Below, one piece after another: positions 1 through 5,201 of a stretch of 8,499 nt of DNA (positions are counted from its first letter, which is position 1; every line of letters starts with the position of its first letter). Below the pieces are notes generated by a model, which was not told the DNA's origin, made no database searches, and was given only the letters and a program-made list of their open reading frames with translations. This stretch comes from Betaproteobacteria bacterium (GTDB lineage Bacteria > Pseudomonadota > Gammaproteobacteria > Burkholderiales > Casimicrobiaceae): contig JAAFHR010000126.1 in NCBI GenBank assembly GCA_013298455.1, forward strand, positions 1 through 8,499, given 5' to 3'. The translations under genes were made by a program, and so were the position numbers.

Positions 1-470
1 GGGTTGAGGGCGAAAAATTCGCTGTAGACGTTTTTGGGCGAATAGGCGCAGCCAGTGGGGAAGGTGTCACCGACCACCGCCCACTGTGGTTCGCCAAACA
101 AGCAGAGCACTTTGCCCAAATCATGAATGAAACCGGTGAGCACCATCCATTCCGGTTCGCCGTTGGCGCGCATTGCTTCGGCGGTTTGCACGAGGTGATC
201 GATTTGCGGGAGGGCGATGTCTGGGTCGCTGTCGTCAACCAAGGTGTTTAAGTAATCGAGCGCGGCCCACGGCGTCATCTTGGCGCGGTTGAAGCTCAGA
301 TACTGCGCCTTTTTCGCGAGCACGAATTCATGCGTTTGCTTGGCGTGATTTTCACGGTAGAACTCGCGCACGGTGTCGACCGCATCGTCGCGTTGCGGCG
401 CGGTGTAATCACGAAAGGCGTGTTGGGTTTCTTCTTTCGCGAGGTGCGTGGCTAGATCCATAGTTTCCAT
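1..470 (-). CDS. myo-inositol oxygenase (MIOX), 3' end outside window
   Basis: MIOX is a non-haem di-iron HD-domain oxygenase that cleaves myo-inositol with O2 to D-glucuronate in the cytoplasm. About 156 codons are visible; the C-terminal part runs off the left edge. Family signatures seen: DDSDPD followed by an LPQIDHLVQTAE stretch holding the first metal-ligand His (H92), then FIHDLGK with the HD pair H116/D117, then EPQWAVVGDTFPTGCAY, almost the same as in animal MIOX. The later ligands (two His and one Asp in the family) are not in the window. Two in-frame ATGs exist, at 470 and 461. I chose 470 because AGGG (478-481) lies 7 nt upstream. The gene lies downstream of the broken SRPBCC gene on the same strand, with a REP-like cluster between them. 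Identity is secure; physiological use of inositol here is inferred. Confidence 0.93.
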   Translation of the reverse strand, partial: METMDLATHLAKEETQHAFRDYTAPQRDDAVDTVREFYRENHAKQTHEFVLAKKAQYLSFNRAKMTPWAALDYLNTLVDDSDPDIALPQIDHLVQTAEAMRANGEPEWMVLTGFIHDLGKVLCLFGEPQWAVVGDTFPTGCAYSPKNVYSEFFALN

Positions 471-481
471 TGCTCGACCCT

Positions 482-505
482 GTGGGCGCGGACTTGGACG
501 CGCTC
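482..505 (+). repeat. REP-like palindromic repeat, copy A
   Basis: A 24-nt element begins GTGGGCGCGG and ends in GACGCGCTC, so it is itself an imperfect palindrome (GCGCG...CGCGC) preceded by a GTGG tetranucleotide. It is the inverted counterpart of the copy at 528-551 with 3 mismatches, so copies A and B can form a long stem with a loop of about 22 nt. The GTAG/GTGG head plus palindrome is the layout of REP sequences mobilised by RAYT (TnpA_REP) transposases. It abuts the likely Shine-Dalgarno of the MIOX gene. Confidence 0.7.
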
Positions 506-527
506 GATGACGTTTTTCGGTGTGGAT

Positions 528-551
528 GAGCGCGGCCAGGTCCGCGCCTAC
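528..551 (-). repeat. REP-like palindromic repeat, copy B
   Basis: Read on the minus strand this is GTAGGCGCGGACC followed by TGGCCGCGCTC. It is in direct orientation to copy C (556-579; 2 mismatches in 24 nt, 28-nt period) and inverted to copy A (482-505; 3 mismatches). Each copy contains its own GCGCGG...CCGCGC palindrome. The inverted-plus-direct arrangement resembles a small BIME (bacterial interspersed mosaic element). Confidence 0.75.
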
Positions 552-555
552 AAAC

Positions 556-579
556 GAGCGCGGCCAGATTCGCGCCTAC
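556..579 (-). repeat. REP-like palindromic repeat, copy C
   Basis: This is the second direct copy, read on the minus strand as GTAGGCGCGAATC followed by TGGCCGCGCTC. It differs from copy B at two positions, and the spacer between them is only 4 nt (AAAC). One of the two differences weakens its internal palindrome, which suggests it is older or less constrained than copy B. Confidence 0.72.
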
Positions 580-586
580 CTGCGAT

Positions 587-602
587 TGCGGCTTGCGCCG
601 CA
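587..602. other. short perfect hairpin (TGCGGC-TTGC-GCCGCA)
   Basis: A perfect 6-bp stem with a 4-nt loop lies just downstream of the SRPBCC stop codon (610) on the minus strand. No T-tract follows on either strand, so it is not a canonical intrinsic terminator. It could protect an mRNA 3' end or be part of the neighbouring REP-like cluster. A nearly identical palindrome occurs at 7293-7307. Confidence 0.5.
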
Positions 603-609
603 TCTCGCA

Positions 610-1136
610 TTAACCTGTCTCTGCGAGTTTTTTTAAGTTCGTGAGCCCCGCCTCGAAATCCGGGCCGACGAGGCGATCCATAAACAGCCCAAACCAGCGC
701 CCCAACGGGTTCATGCCCGAGTCGCCCGACATTGACCAGGTGACTTTCGTGCCGTTGCCCACGGGCTCGAATTTCATCTCGCCGGGGGCTGGGCTCATGC
801 CCTCCATTTGAAACGCGTAGGCAAGGCGCTTATTGGGCTCAACGGCGGTGAATTCCATCGCGCCGTTGCCCTCGGATTGGCTCTTCCACGACCATTTCGC
901 GCCCACGCCCGATTCGGGGCCGCTGTAGGTGAGCTGCATGTTGGGATCGCGCTGATTCCATACCGTCCAAGTTTTCCATGTTTTGACGGTACTCACCATC
1001 GGAAAGATTTTTCTGCGGGTGCATTGATCGTCATGGTTCGCTGCGCGGAATAGCCGCTCGGCAGCAGAAAGCCCACAAGGAGCATCAAGACAACGAAACC
1101 GATCAAATACTTGAGTAGGTTCAGGGCAATTCGCAT
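610..1136 (-). pseudogene. membrane-anchored SRPBCC-domain protein, frameshifted
   Basis: The reading frame starts at ATG 1136, with GGAG about 7 nt upstream. It encodes one N-terminal membrane segment (about residues 4-26) and the opening of an SRPBCC (START/Bet v1-like) domain, ...TINAPAEK, and then hits TGA at 993-995. The rest of the same domain continues in the next frame as KIFPMVSTVKTWKTW... through GVGAKWSW and PNKRLAYAF to WFGLFMDRLVGPDFEAGLTNLKKLAE, ending at TAA 610-612. Both halves join cleanly if one A is added to the run of five A (T5 at 1008-1012 on the plus strand), giving EKIFPMV and about 175 residues, a normal length for this group. So the gene is either a recent pseudogene or an assembly/sequencing error. 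A 129-residue product from the internal ATG at 999 is possible but would lack the anchor and first strand. SRPBCC proteins bind hydrophobic ligands; no specific role can be assigned. Confidence 0.82.
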
Positions 1137-1330
1137 GGGTGTCTCCGAGCGCAGTGGTGGGGCGCTGATCCAGCCAATTCTCTCGCAATCGAGGCAATTG
1201 CGTAACATTCCGGCTCTGGTTTTGAGCTCACAGCTTCTGAATCAGAGTGTGGCGGTAAACCGCTGCGTCCGTACCGCGTTACTCTGCCCGCGGTCGATCT
1301 AGACTGAATCATTTCAAAGTGAAAACCCCT
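1137..1330. promoter_or_regulatory. divergent intergenic region, SRPBCC / binding-protein gene
   Basis: This 194-nt spacer separates two divergent genes and must hold promoters for both. It contains a 12-bp inverted repeat GCGGT-AA-ACCGC (1252-1263), an 11-bp near-palindrome TCTGA-A-TCAGA (1236-1246), and the octamer CTGAATCA twice, at 1237 and 1304, 67 nt apart. TAGACT (1300-1305) is a possible -10 for the binding-protein gene, but I see no convincing -35. The assignment of sites is tentative. Confidence 0.45.
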
Positions 1331-2524
1331 ATGAAACGCTCCCTCCTCGTGTTGCCCTTGATGGCCTTTGCGTTCGCTGCGCTGCCAGCGCTCGCTCAAG
1401 ATACCATCAAAATCGGCGAAATCAACAGCTACAAAGCGCAGCCCGCGTTTCTCGAGCCCTACAAAAAGGGCTGGGAATTAGCCATTGAGGAAGTCAACAA
1501 AGCCGGTGGCGTAAACGGGAAGAAGCTAGAGACGCTCTTTCGCGACGACAACGCCACGCCGGGCGACGCTGTGCGCGCGGCCGAGGAGCTCGTCTCTCGT
1601 GAAAAAGTTGCGCTGATTTCAGGTACGTTTTTGTCGAACGTCGGGCTTGCCGTGGGCGACTTTGCGAAGCAGCGGAAGGTGCTCTTCGTGGCCTCGGAGC
1701 CTTTGTCGGACAAGCTCACTTGGGCCAACGGCAATGCCTACACCTACCGTTTGCGCGCCAATACCGCGATGCAAGTTCGCATGCTCGCCCCCGAAGCAGC
1801 AAAGCTCAATAAAAAGCGCTGGGGCATCGTGTATCCGAACTACGAGTACGGACAATCGGCTGCCAACTGGTTCAAAAAGTCGTTGATCTCCGCGCAAACG
1901 GGTGGCGTTGAATTCATCGAACAAGCCGCACCACTGGGCAAGATCGATGCGGGCTCCGTGGTGCAGGCGATGCTAGACGCCAAGGTGGATGCGGTGTTTA
2001 ACGTGACCTTCGGTGCGGATTTGCAAAAGTTTGTTCGCGAAGGCAACACACGCGGTTTGTTCAAAGATCGCCCCGTGGTGAGCTTGCTCTCAGGGGAGCC
2101 AGAGTATCTCGACACGCTCAAAGATGAAACGCCCGCAGGATGGATCGTCACTGGTTACCCATGGGCTGAAATCAACACGCCCGAGCACAAAGCGTTTCGC
2201 GCGGCGTACGAAGCCAAGTACAAAGACTACCCGCGTTTGGGCTCGGTGGTTGGCTATGCCACGGTAAAGTCAATCGCCGCGATGCTCAAAAGAGCGGGCT
2301 CAACCGACGTCGCAAAAATGCAAGCCGCGATGAAAAACCTTGAGGTGATGTCGCCGTTTGGAAAAATCACTTGGCGCGCCCAAGACAACCAATCCACGAT
2401 GGGCGCCTACGTCGGAAAGCTCGCGCAAAAAGACGGCAAAGGCGTGATGACGAATTGGCGCTACGTAGATGGTAAAGACGTGCAGCCAACGGATGAGGAT
2501 GTGAAGCGTTTGCGGCCGATGTAA
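1331..2524 (+). CDS. branched-chain amino acid-type ABC transporter substrate-binding protein
   Basis: This is a periplasmic type I binding protein of the LivJ/LivK (Peripla_BP_6) family that captures a small polar solute for a HAAT ABC importer. The protein has 397 residues, a normal family length. A Sec signal peptide (MKRSLLVLPLMAFAFAALPALA) ends in ALA before Q23. The mature start DTIKIGEINSYKA, the EVNKAGGVNGKK segment, the DDNATPGDAVRAAEEL segment and KRWGIVYPNYEYGQS follow the family pattern for the first lobe and hinge. I chose ATG 1331 over an in-frame GTG at 1319 because it places the Lys-Arg directly before the hydrophobic core. The Shine-Dalgarno is weak. Its partner permease gene begins only at 7324, with a foreign-looking cassette between them. 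The substrate cannot be read from sequence; members of this family bind amino acids, amides or aromatic acids. Confidence 0.93.
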   Translation: MKRSLLVLPLMAFAFAALPALAQDTIKIGEINSYKAQPAFLEPYKKGWELAIEEVNKAGGVNGKKLETLFRDDNATPGDAVRAAEELVSREKVALISGTFLSNVGLAVGDFAKQRKVLFVASEPLSDKLTWANGNAYTYRLRANTAMQVRMLAPEAAKLNKKRWGIVYPNYEYGQSAANWFKKSLISAQTGGVEFIEQAAPLGKIDAGSVVQAMLDAKVDAVFNVTFGADLQKFVREGNTRGLFKDRPVVSLLSGEPEYLDTLKDETPAGWIVTGYPWAEINTPEHKAFRAAYEAKYKDYPRLGSVVGYATVKSIAAMLKRAGSTDVAKMQAAMKNLEVMSPFGKITWRAQDNQSTMGAYVGKLAQKDGKGVMTNWRYVDGKDVQPTDEDVKRLRPM

Positions 2525-2539
2525 TTTGTTGGCGACTCA

Positions 2540-2914
2540 ATGACTTTGACTAATCATCAGAATGACTTGGGAGCAATCCCAAGTTTCGCCGCCTTCCAAA
2601 CGCTGCTGGGGCGGCGTTTCGCGATGGCGACCCAATCCGATAGCGCATCGGCGGAGGCACTCAAAACACAGGTGACTCTCGCTGCCTTGGAAAACTTGTC
2701 GCTCGATGCATCGACTGAGACGTTTTCTTTGAGTTTTGCGAGTGACGCTGGCAATGAGGTGTTCCCTCAAGCGGTGTATCGATTCACTGGCGTGGATGAT
2801 GGTCTTGACCCGTTTCATGTCGACTTGTTCACGGTGCCCGTTTCGTTCAGTGAGCGTGGCGTTGCGACTTACGAATGCATCGTGAACCGGATGCGATCTG
2901 CTTCGGAGCGTTGA
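2540..2914 (+). CDS. DUF6916-like protein, cytoplasmic form
   Basis: This is a 124-residue protein without signal peptide or membrane segment. Residues of about 15-117 form one small, probably beta-rich domain: FQTLLGRRFAM, then QVTLAALENLSL, FSLSFASD, PQAVYRFTG, DPFHVDLFTVPV and ATYECIVNR. This pattern (leading F..LLG.xF, a central F.L.F strand, GlxY/VYRF, a late FxVxV strand and a terminal Y/F.xxxNR) matches my recollection of the DUF6916 family, small proteins of unknown function. The Tat-exported protein at 3436-3897 shares the same strand order, so the two are probably paralogues. It starts 15 nt after the binding-protein stop and overlaps the acetyltransferase gene by one base (TGATG), so all three are likely on one transcript. 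The family name is moderately certain; the function is unknown. Confidence 0.72.
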   Translation: MTLTNHQNDLGAIPSFAAFQTLLGRRFAMATQSDSASAEALKTQVTLAALENLSLDASTETFSLSFASDAGNEVFPQAVYRFTGVDDGLDPFHVDLFTVPVSFSERGVATYECIVNRMRSASER

Positions 2915-3435
2915 TGAGAGTAGCGTTTGAAGGCTTGAGTCTACGCCCCGCTGTGCCGCAAGATCGAGCCTATTTGTTGACACTTTTCGCCGAGGTTCGA
3001 GCTGACGAATTCCGGCAAGCGGGCTGGCCAGCCGAGCAGCTTGCTTTGTTTCTGGCGCATCAGTTTGAGCTTCAGGATCGGCACTACCGAGCGCAGTACC
3101 AAGATGCGGACTTTTGGATTGTCTTACTCTCCGATCAAGACGGAGGCGGCGCGTTGCCTGTCGGGCGGCTCTATCGATCTAAGCACGCTGAAGCCCGCAT
3201 GGATCGCATCATTGAAATCACAGTGACGCAAGCCTTTCGCGGGCGCGGGATTGGCAGCGCATTAGTTCGGGCTGTGTTGGACGATGCCGCAGCGCGGCAC
3301 CACGATGTTGGCCTTGCCGTCGAGCCTAATAACCCAGCGATGGCGCTCTACAAGTCCTTGGGGTTTTTAATGACGAACGCGCATCCGGTCTACACCGAGA
3401 TGCGCTGGTCGTGCGGCAGCGCCGAGAATCGCTAA
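2914..3435 (+). CDS. GNAT family N-acetyltransferase
   Basis: This is a 173-residue cytoplasmic enzyme expected to transfer the acetyl group of acetyl-CoA to an amine. It has the GNAT acetyl-CoA pyrophosphate loop R-G-R-G-I-G (residues 109-114) followed by helix SALVRAVLDDAA. The motif B tail is EPNNPAMALYKSLGF, with Y146 in the usual general-acid position. I chose the ATG at 2914, with GGAG (2905-2908) 5 nt upstream, over an upstream in-frame ATG at 2875. The chosen start overlaps the stop of the preceding DUF6916-like gene (TGATG), which implies translational coupling. The gene ends at 3435, directly against the stop of the opposing gene at 3436. The acceptor is unknown; the coupling suggests one of the cassette proteins, but that is inference. 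Confidence 0.9.
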   Translation: MRVAFEGLSLRPAVPQDRAYLLTLFAEVRADEFRQAGWPAEQLALFLAHQFELQDRHYRAQYQDADFWIVLLSDQDGGGALPVGRLYRSKHAEARMDRIIEITVTQAFRGRGIGSALVRAVLDDAAARHHDVGLAVEPNNPAMALYKSLGFLMTNAHPVYTEMRWSCGSAENR

Positions 3436-3897
3436 TCAGGAGAGGCGGTTAAACAGCGCCGTGGCGCTTGTGCCGCCAGCATCAACGCTCAAAAAAACGG
3501 GGCCCGATCCCAACTCGGTGTGAACCACCTGATACAGCCCGCTGCAAAGCGTTGCCGCGGACGTATCCGCCGTCTCAAATCGCAGCTCGAAACAACGGCC
3601 AGGTCGCACGTCGGTGCCGGGCAGTGCAACTACGCTTTTTAAGCTCACGCGTCGCTCGGTCTTCGCACGGCTCTCCGGTGCAGATACCAGCGTTAGCGAA
3701 AACTGCCCGTTGATGTGGTCGGCGAAATGCTTCGCATCAAGCTCCGTGAGCGATGGCTTGGCGGCGAATCGTTTCGTCACTAAGCCAGACGCCGCTGCGG
3801 GCAGGCTCGCGGCCGCCACCGCAGCGCCCATGGAGCCAGAGGCCACGCCAAGAAACTTGCGTCGGGAGTTAACGTCGTGAATGAACTCAGAGGCCAT
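3436..3897 (-). CDS. Tat-exported DUF6916-like protein
   Basis: This is a 153-residue protein with a clear twin-arginine signal: S-R-R-K-F-L-G at residues 11-17, then a small-residue hydrophobic core (SMGAAVAAASLPAAA) and probable cleavage near residue 36. The mature part repeats the pattern of the protein at 2540-2914: HFADHINGQFSLTLV, RRVSLKSVVALPG, RCFELRFET, LCSGLYQVVHTELG, GPVFLSVDAGG, ALFNR. The frame stays open upstream to 4245, but ATG 3897 is the start that puts the Tat motif at its normal distance. No good Shine-Dalgarno is visible. It converges tail-to-tail with the GNAT gene with no spacer, and it diverges from the collar genes across 220 nt. Tat export implies that it folds, or acquires a partner, before crossing the inner membrane. 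The function is unknown. Confidence 0.8.
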   Translation of the reverse strand: MASEFIHDVNSRRKFLGVASGSMGAAVAAASLPAAASGLVTKRFAAKPSLTELDAKHFADHINGQFSLTLVSAPESRAKTERRVSLKSVVALPGTDVRPGRCFELRFETADTSAATLCSGLYQVVHTELGSGPVFLSVDAGGTSATALFNRLS

Positions 3898-4117
3898 AAG
3901 AATTGAGCGAGGAGGTTTGTGACGCGCGAAGGATACACCTGCAACGAGAAAAGCGTGTTGATCCCGAGGTTTCGCCGGCCGATCGACGCGAGATGAGCCC
4001 GCAATAGCAGCGCGCTCAGAAAACTGCTCGTGTTGTTGAAACAACTGCAGCGGCTCGATTGTCAAGTCAACGATAAAGCGCGACAATCTCGGGTCTTGGC
4101 GTTGATTGAAAAGCATC
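3898..4117. promoter_or_regulatory. divergent promoter region, DUF6916-Tat / collar operon
   Basis: This 220-nt non-coding spacer lies between divergent genes. It carries a 14-bp inverted repeat GTTGTT-GA-AACAAC (4032-4045) placed just upstream of the best promoter candidate for the collar genes, so it could be an operator. For the minus-strand gene I see no convincing promoter boxes. Confidence 0.5.
4059..4087 (+). promoter_or_regulatory. candidate sigma70 promoter for collar genes
   Basis: TTGTCA (4059-4064; 5 of 6 to consensus) and GACAAT (4082-4087; 4 of 6) are spaced by 17 nt. This would place the transcript start near 4094, about 25 nt before the GTG start at 4118. It is the only well-spaced pair I found in this spacer, and the call rests on pattern alone. 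Confidence 0.4.
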
Positions 4118-4627
4118 GTGGCAGATCCCTTCCTTGGCGAAATTCGCCTGTTTACCTTTTCCTTTGCACCGCGCGGCTGGGCGCGATGCGATGGACAGCT
4201 GCTGCCCATCCAGAGTAACCAAGCACTTTTTTCGCTGCTGGGCACGACCTATGGCGGCAACGGTACTAGCAACTTTGCGTTGCCCGATTTGCGTTCGCGA
4301 GTTGCTGTGGGCGTCGGTGGCTCGCTCGGGTTTGTTGAGGGTCAGCGCGTGGGGGCAGAGGCTCACACGCTACTGGTTTCAGAGTTGCCTTCGCATACGC
4401 ACTTGGCGTCGGGCTCAACGCTCGCGGCGACCAGCACCAACCCCGCCAATCAAATCCCCGCACGGGCCGCCACCAACCCTTATCGCAGCAATCCAGTGAA
4501 CGTAGTGGCGATGGACGCGAGCAGCAACACTGCGGCGGGCGGCAGTCAAGCGCACGAGAATCGCCAGCCATTCACCACCTTAAACTTTTGTATCGCCTTG
4601 CAGGGGATTTTCCCCCCCCGCTTTTAA
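4118..4627 (+). CDS. Tail-Collar domain protein 1 (MdpB-like)
   Basis: This is a 169-residue member of the 'microcystin-dependent protein'/phage Tail Collar (PF07484) group. The collar domain opens as ADPFLGEIRLFTFSFAPRGW, then CDGQLLP (24-30), LFSLLGTTYGGNG and FALPDLRSR. A PSHTH motif (H93, H95) follows, then a variable Ser/Thr/Asn/Ala-rich insert and the conserved tail HENRQPFTTLNFCIALQGIFPPR. The H-x-H resembles the metal-binding His pair of T4 gp12-type receptor-binding trimers. I chose GTG 4118 over the TTG at 4106 because it yields the family N-terminus MADPFLGEIR; GAAAAG lies 4 nt upstream. No signal peptide is present. It is the first of three tandem paralogues. In phages such domains sit at tail fibres; here no phage genes accompany it and the function is unknown. 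Confidence 0.9.
   Translation: MADPFLGEIRLFTFSFAPRGWARCDGQLLPIQSNQALFSLLGTTYGGNGTSNFALPDLRSRVAVGVGGSLGFVEGQRVGAEAHTLLVSELPSHTHLASGSTLAATSTNPANQIPARAATNPYRSNPVNVVAMDASSNTAAGGSQAHENRQPFTTLNFCIALQGIFPPRF
4603..4619 (+). repeat. C8 homopolymer with overlapping G4/C4 hairpin
   Basis: Eight consecutive C (4612-4619) encode the F-P-P-R end of collar 1. GGGGA (4603-4607) can pair with TCCCC (4611-4615), giving a small hairpin, and CTTTT follows shortly after. The frame of the next collar gene is open across the tract, so one extra C, or a -1 ribosomal shift, would fuse collar 1 to collar 2. Collar 3 encodes the same F-P-P-R with mixed codons, so the run may be incidental. Confidence 0.5.
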
Positions 4628-4629
4628 TC

Positions 4630-5157
4630 ATGTCGCAACCCTACGTTGGTGAAATTCGGCTCGCTGGCTTCAACTTTGCGCCGTCGGGCTGGTTGTTTTG
4701 TGATGGCAGTCTGCTACCGATCGCTCAGTATGACACGTTGTTTCAGCTAATCGGCACCACGTATGGTGGGAACGGGCAAACGACGTTTGCGCTTCCCGAT
4801 CTGCGTGGACGTGTGCCGATCCACCAAGGGCTCGGTGCGGGGCTCTCTAATGCCCTAGTGATTGGACAGACTGGCGGGGCTGAAAGTGTCAGGCTATCGG
4901 TCAATCAAATTCCGATACACATCCACCCTTTGGCGGTGGCTGGTGTGGGCGGCGTGGCCACCGACAGCCCAGCCGCTGCCACGCTCGGCTCAGGCGGCGT
5001 CGACATCTACGCCGCCACCGGACCGACGCTTGCCACGATGGCGACGATTCCCGCGATTGACGCCACGGGTGGCTCACAAGATCACGAGAATCGTCAGCCT
5101 ACGATTGCGATCAATTACATCATTTCTATGTTTGGTATCTTCCCGAGTCCTCCATGA
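4630..5157 (+). CDS. Tail-Collar domain protein 2 (MdpB-like)
   Basis: This is a 175-residue paralogue of the preceding protein. It begins MSQPYVGEIRLAGFNFAPSG, keeps W21 and CDGSLLP (24-30), then LIGTTYGGNG and FALPDLRGR. It has an H-x-H at H97/H99 in QIPIHIHP and ends ENRQPTIAINYIISMFGIFPSPP. The region between the HxH and the tail is Ala/Gly/Thr-rich and unlike its neighbours. ATG 4630 lies 2 nt after the collar 1 stop; the frame is open upstream to 4588 but has no better start. No clear Shine-Dalgarno is visible (AGGGG at 4602-4606 is too far), so translation probably depends on coupling to collar 1. There is no signal peptide. It likely co-assembles with the flanking collars, by analogy with trimeric tail proteins (inference). 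Confidence 0.9.
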   Translation: MSQPYVGEIRLAGFNFAPSGWLFCDGSLLPIAQYDTLFQLIGTTYGGNGQTTFALPDLRGRVPIHQGLGAGLSNALVIGQTGGAESVRLSVNQIPIHIHPLAVAGVGGVATDSPAAATLGSGGVDIYAATGPTLATMATIPAIDATGGSQDHENRQPTIAINYIISMFGIFPSPP

Positions 5158-5201
5158 TGGACAGCACGCATAAAACTTTTGGGGTTTCGACTCATGGCTG
5201 A
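5157..5201 (+). other. possible 14-codon bridging ORF between collars 2 and 3
   Basis: An ATG at 5157 overlaps the TGA of collar 2 (ATGATGG), and its own TGA (5199-5201) overlaps the first codons of collar 3 (start 5194). It would encode 14 residues. Such an ORF could carry ribosomes from collar 2 to collar 3, but short overlapping ORFs also occur by chance. No family resemblance is visible. Confidence 0.2.

Noticed and set aside
528..579. CRISPR-like direct repeat
   Set aside because: There are only two direct copies with a 4-nt spacer, an inverted third copy next to them, and strong internal palindromes; this is REP-like, not CRISPR.
409..603. 64-residue open frame on the minus strand
   Set aside because: It overlaps the start of the MIOX gene in another frame and runs through the REP-like repeats; its Arg/Ser/Pro-rich sequence matches no family and it has no ribosome site.
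1121..1399. 92-residue minus-strand open frame over the divergent promoter region
   Set aside because: It overlaps the signal-peptide region of the binding-protein gene and the SRPBCC start, and has no family resemblance.
3455..3468. AGCGCC-GT-GGCGCT hairpin as a bidirectional terminator after the GNAT gene
   Set aside because: It lies inside the coding end of the opposing gene, has a 2-nt centre and no T-tract on either strand, so it may be chance in GC-rich coding DNA.
3898..4245. N-terminal extension of the Tat-exported DUF6916-like protein up to 4245
   Set aside because: The extension would bury the twin-arginine motif over 100 residues inside the protein and overlaps the collar 1 start on the other strand; ATG 3897 gives a normal Tat signal.
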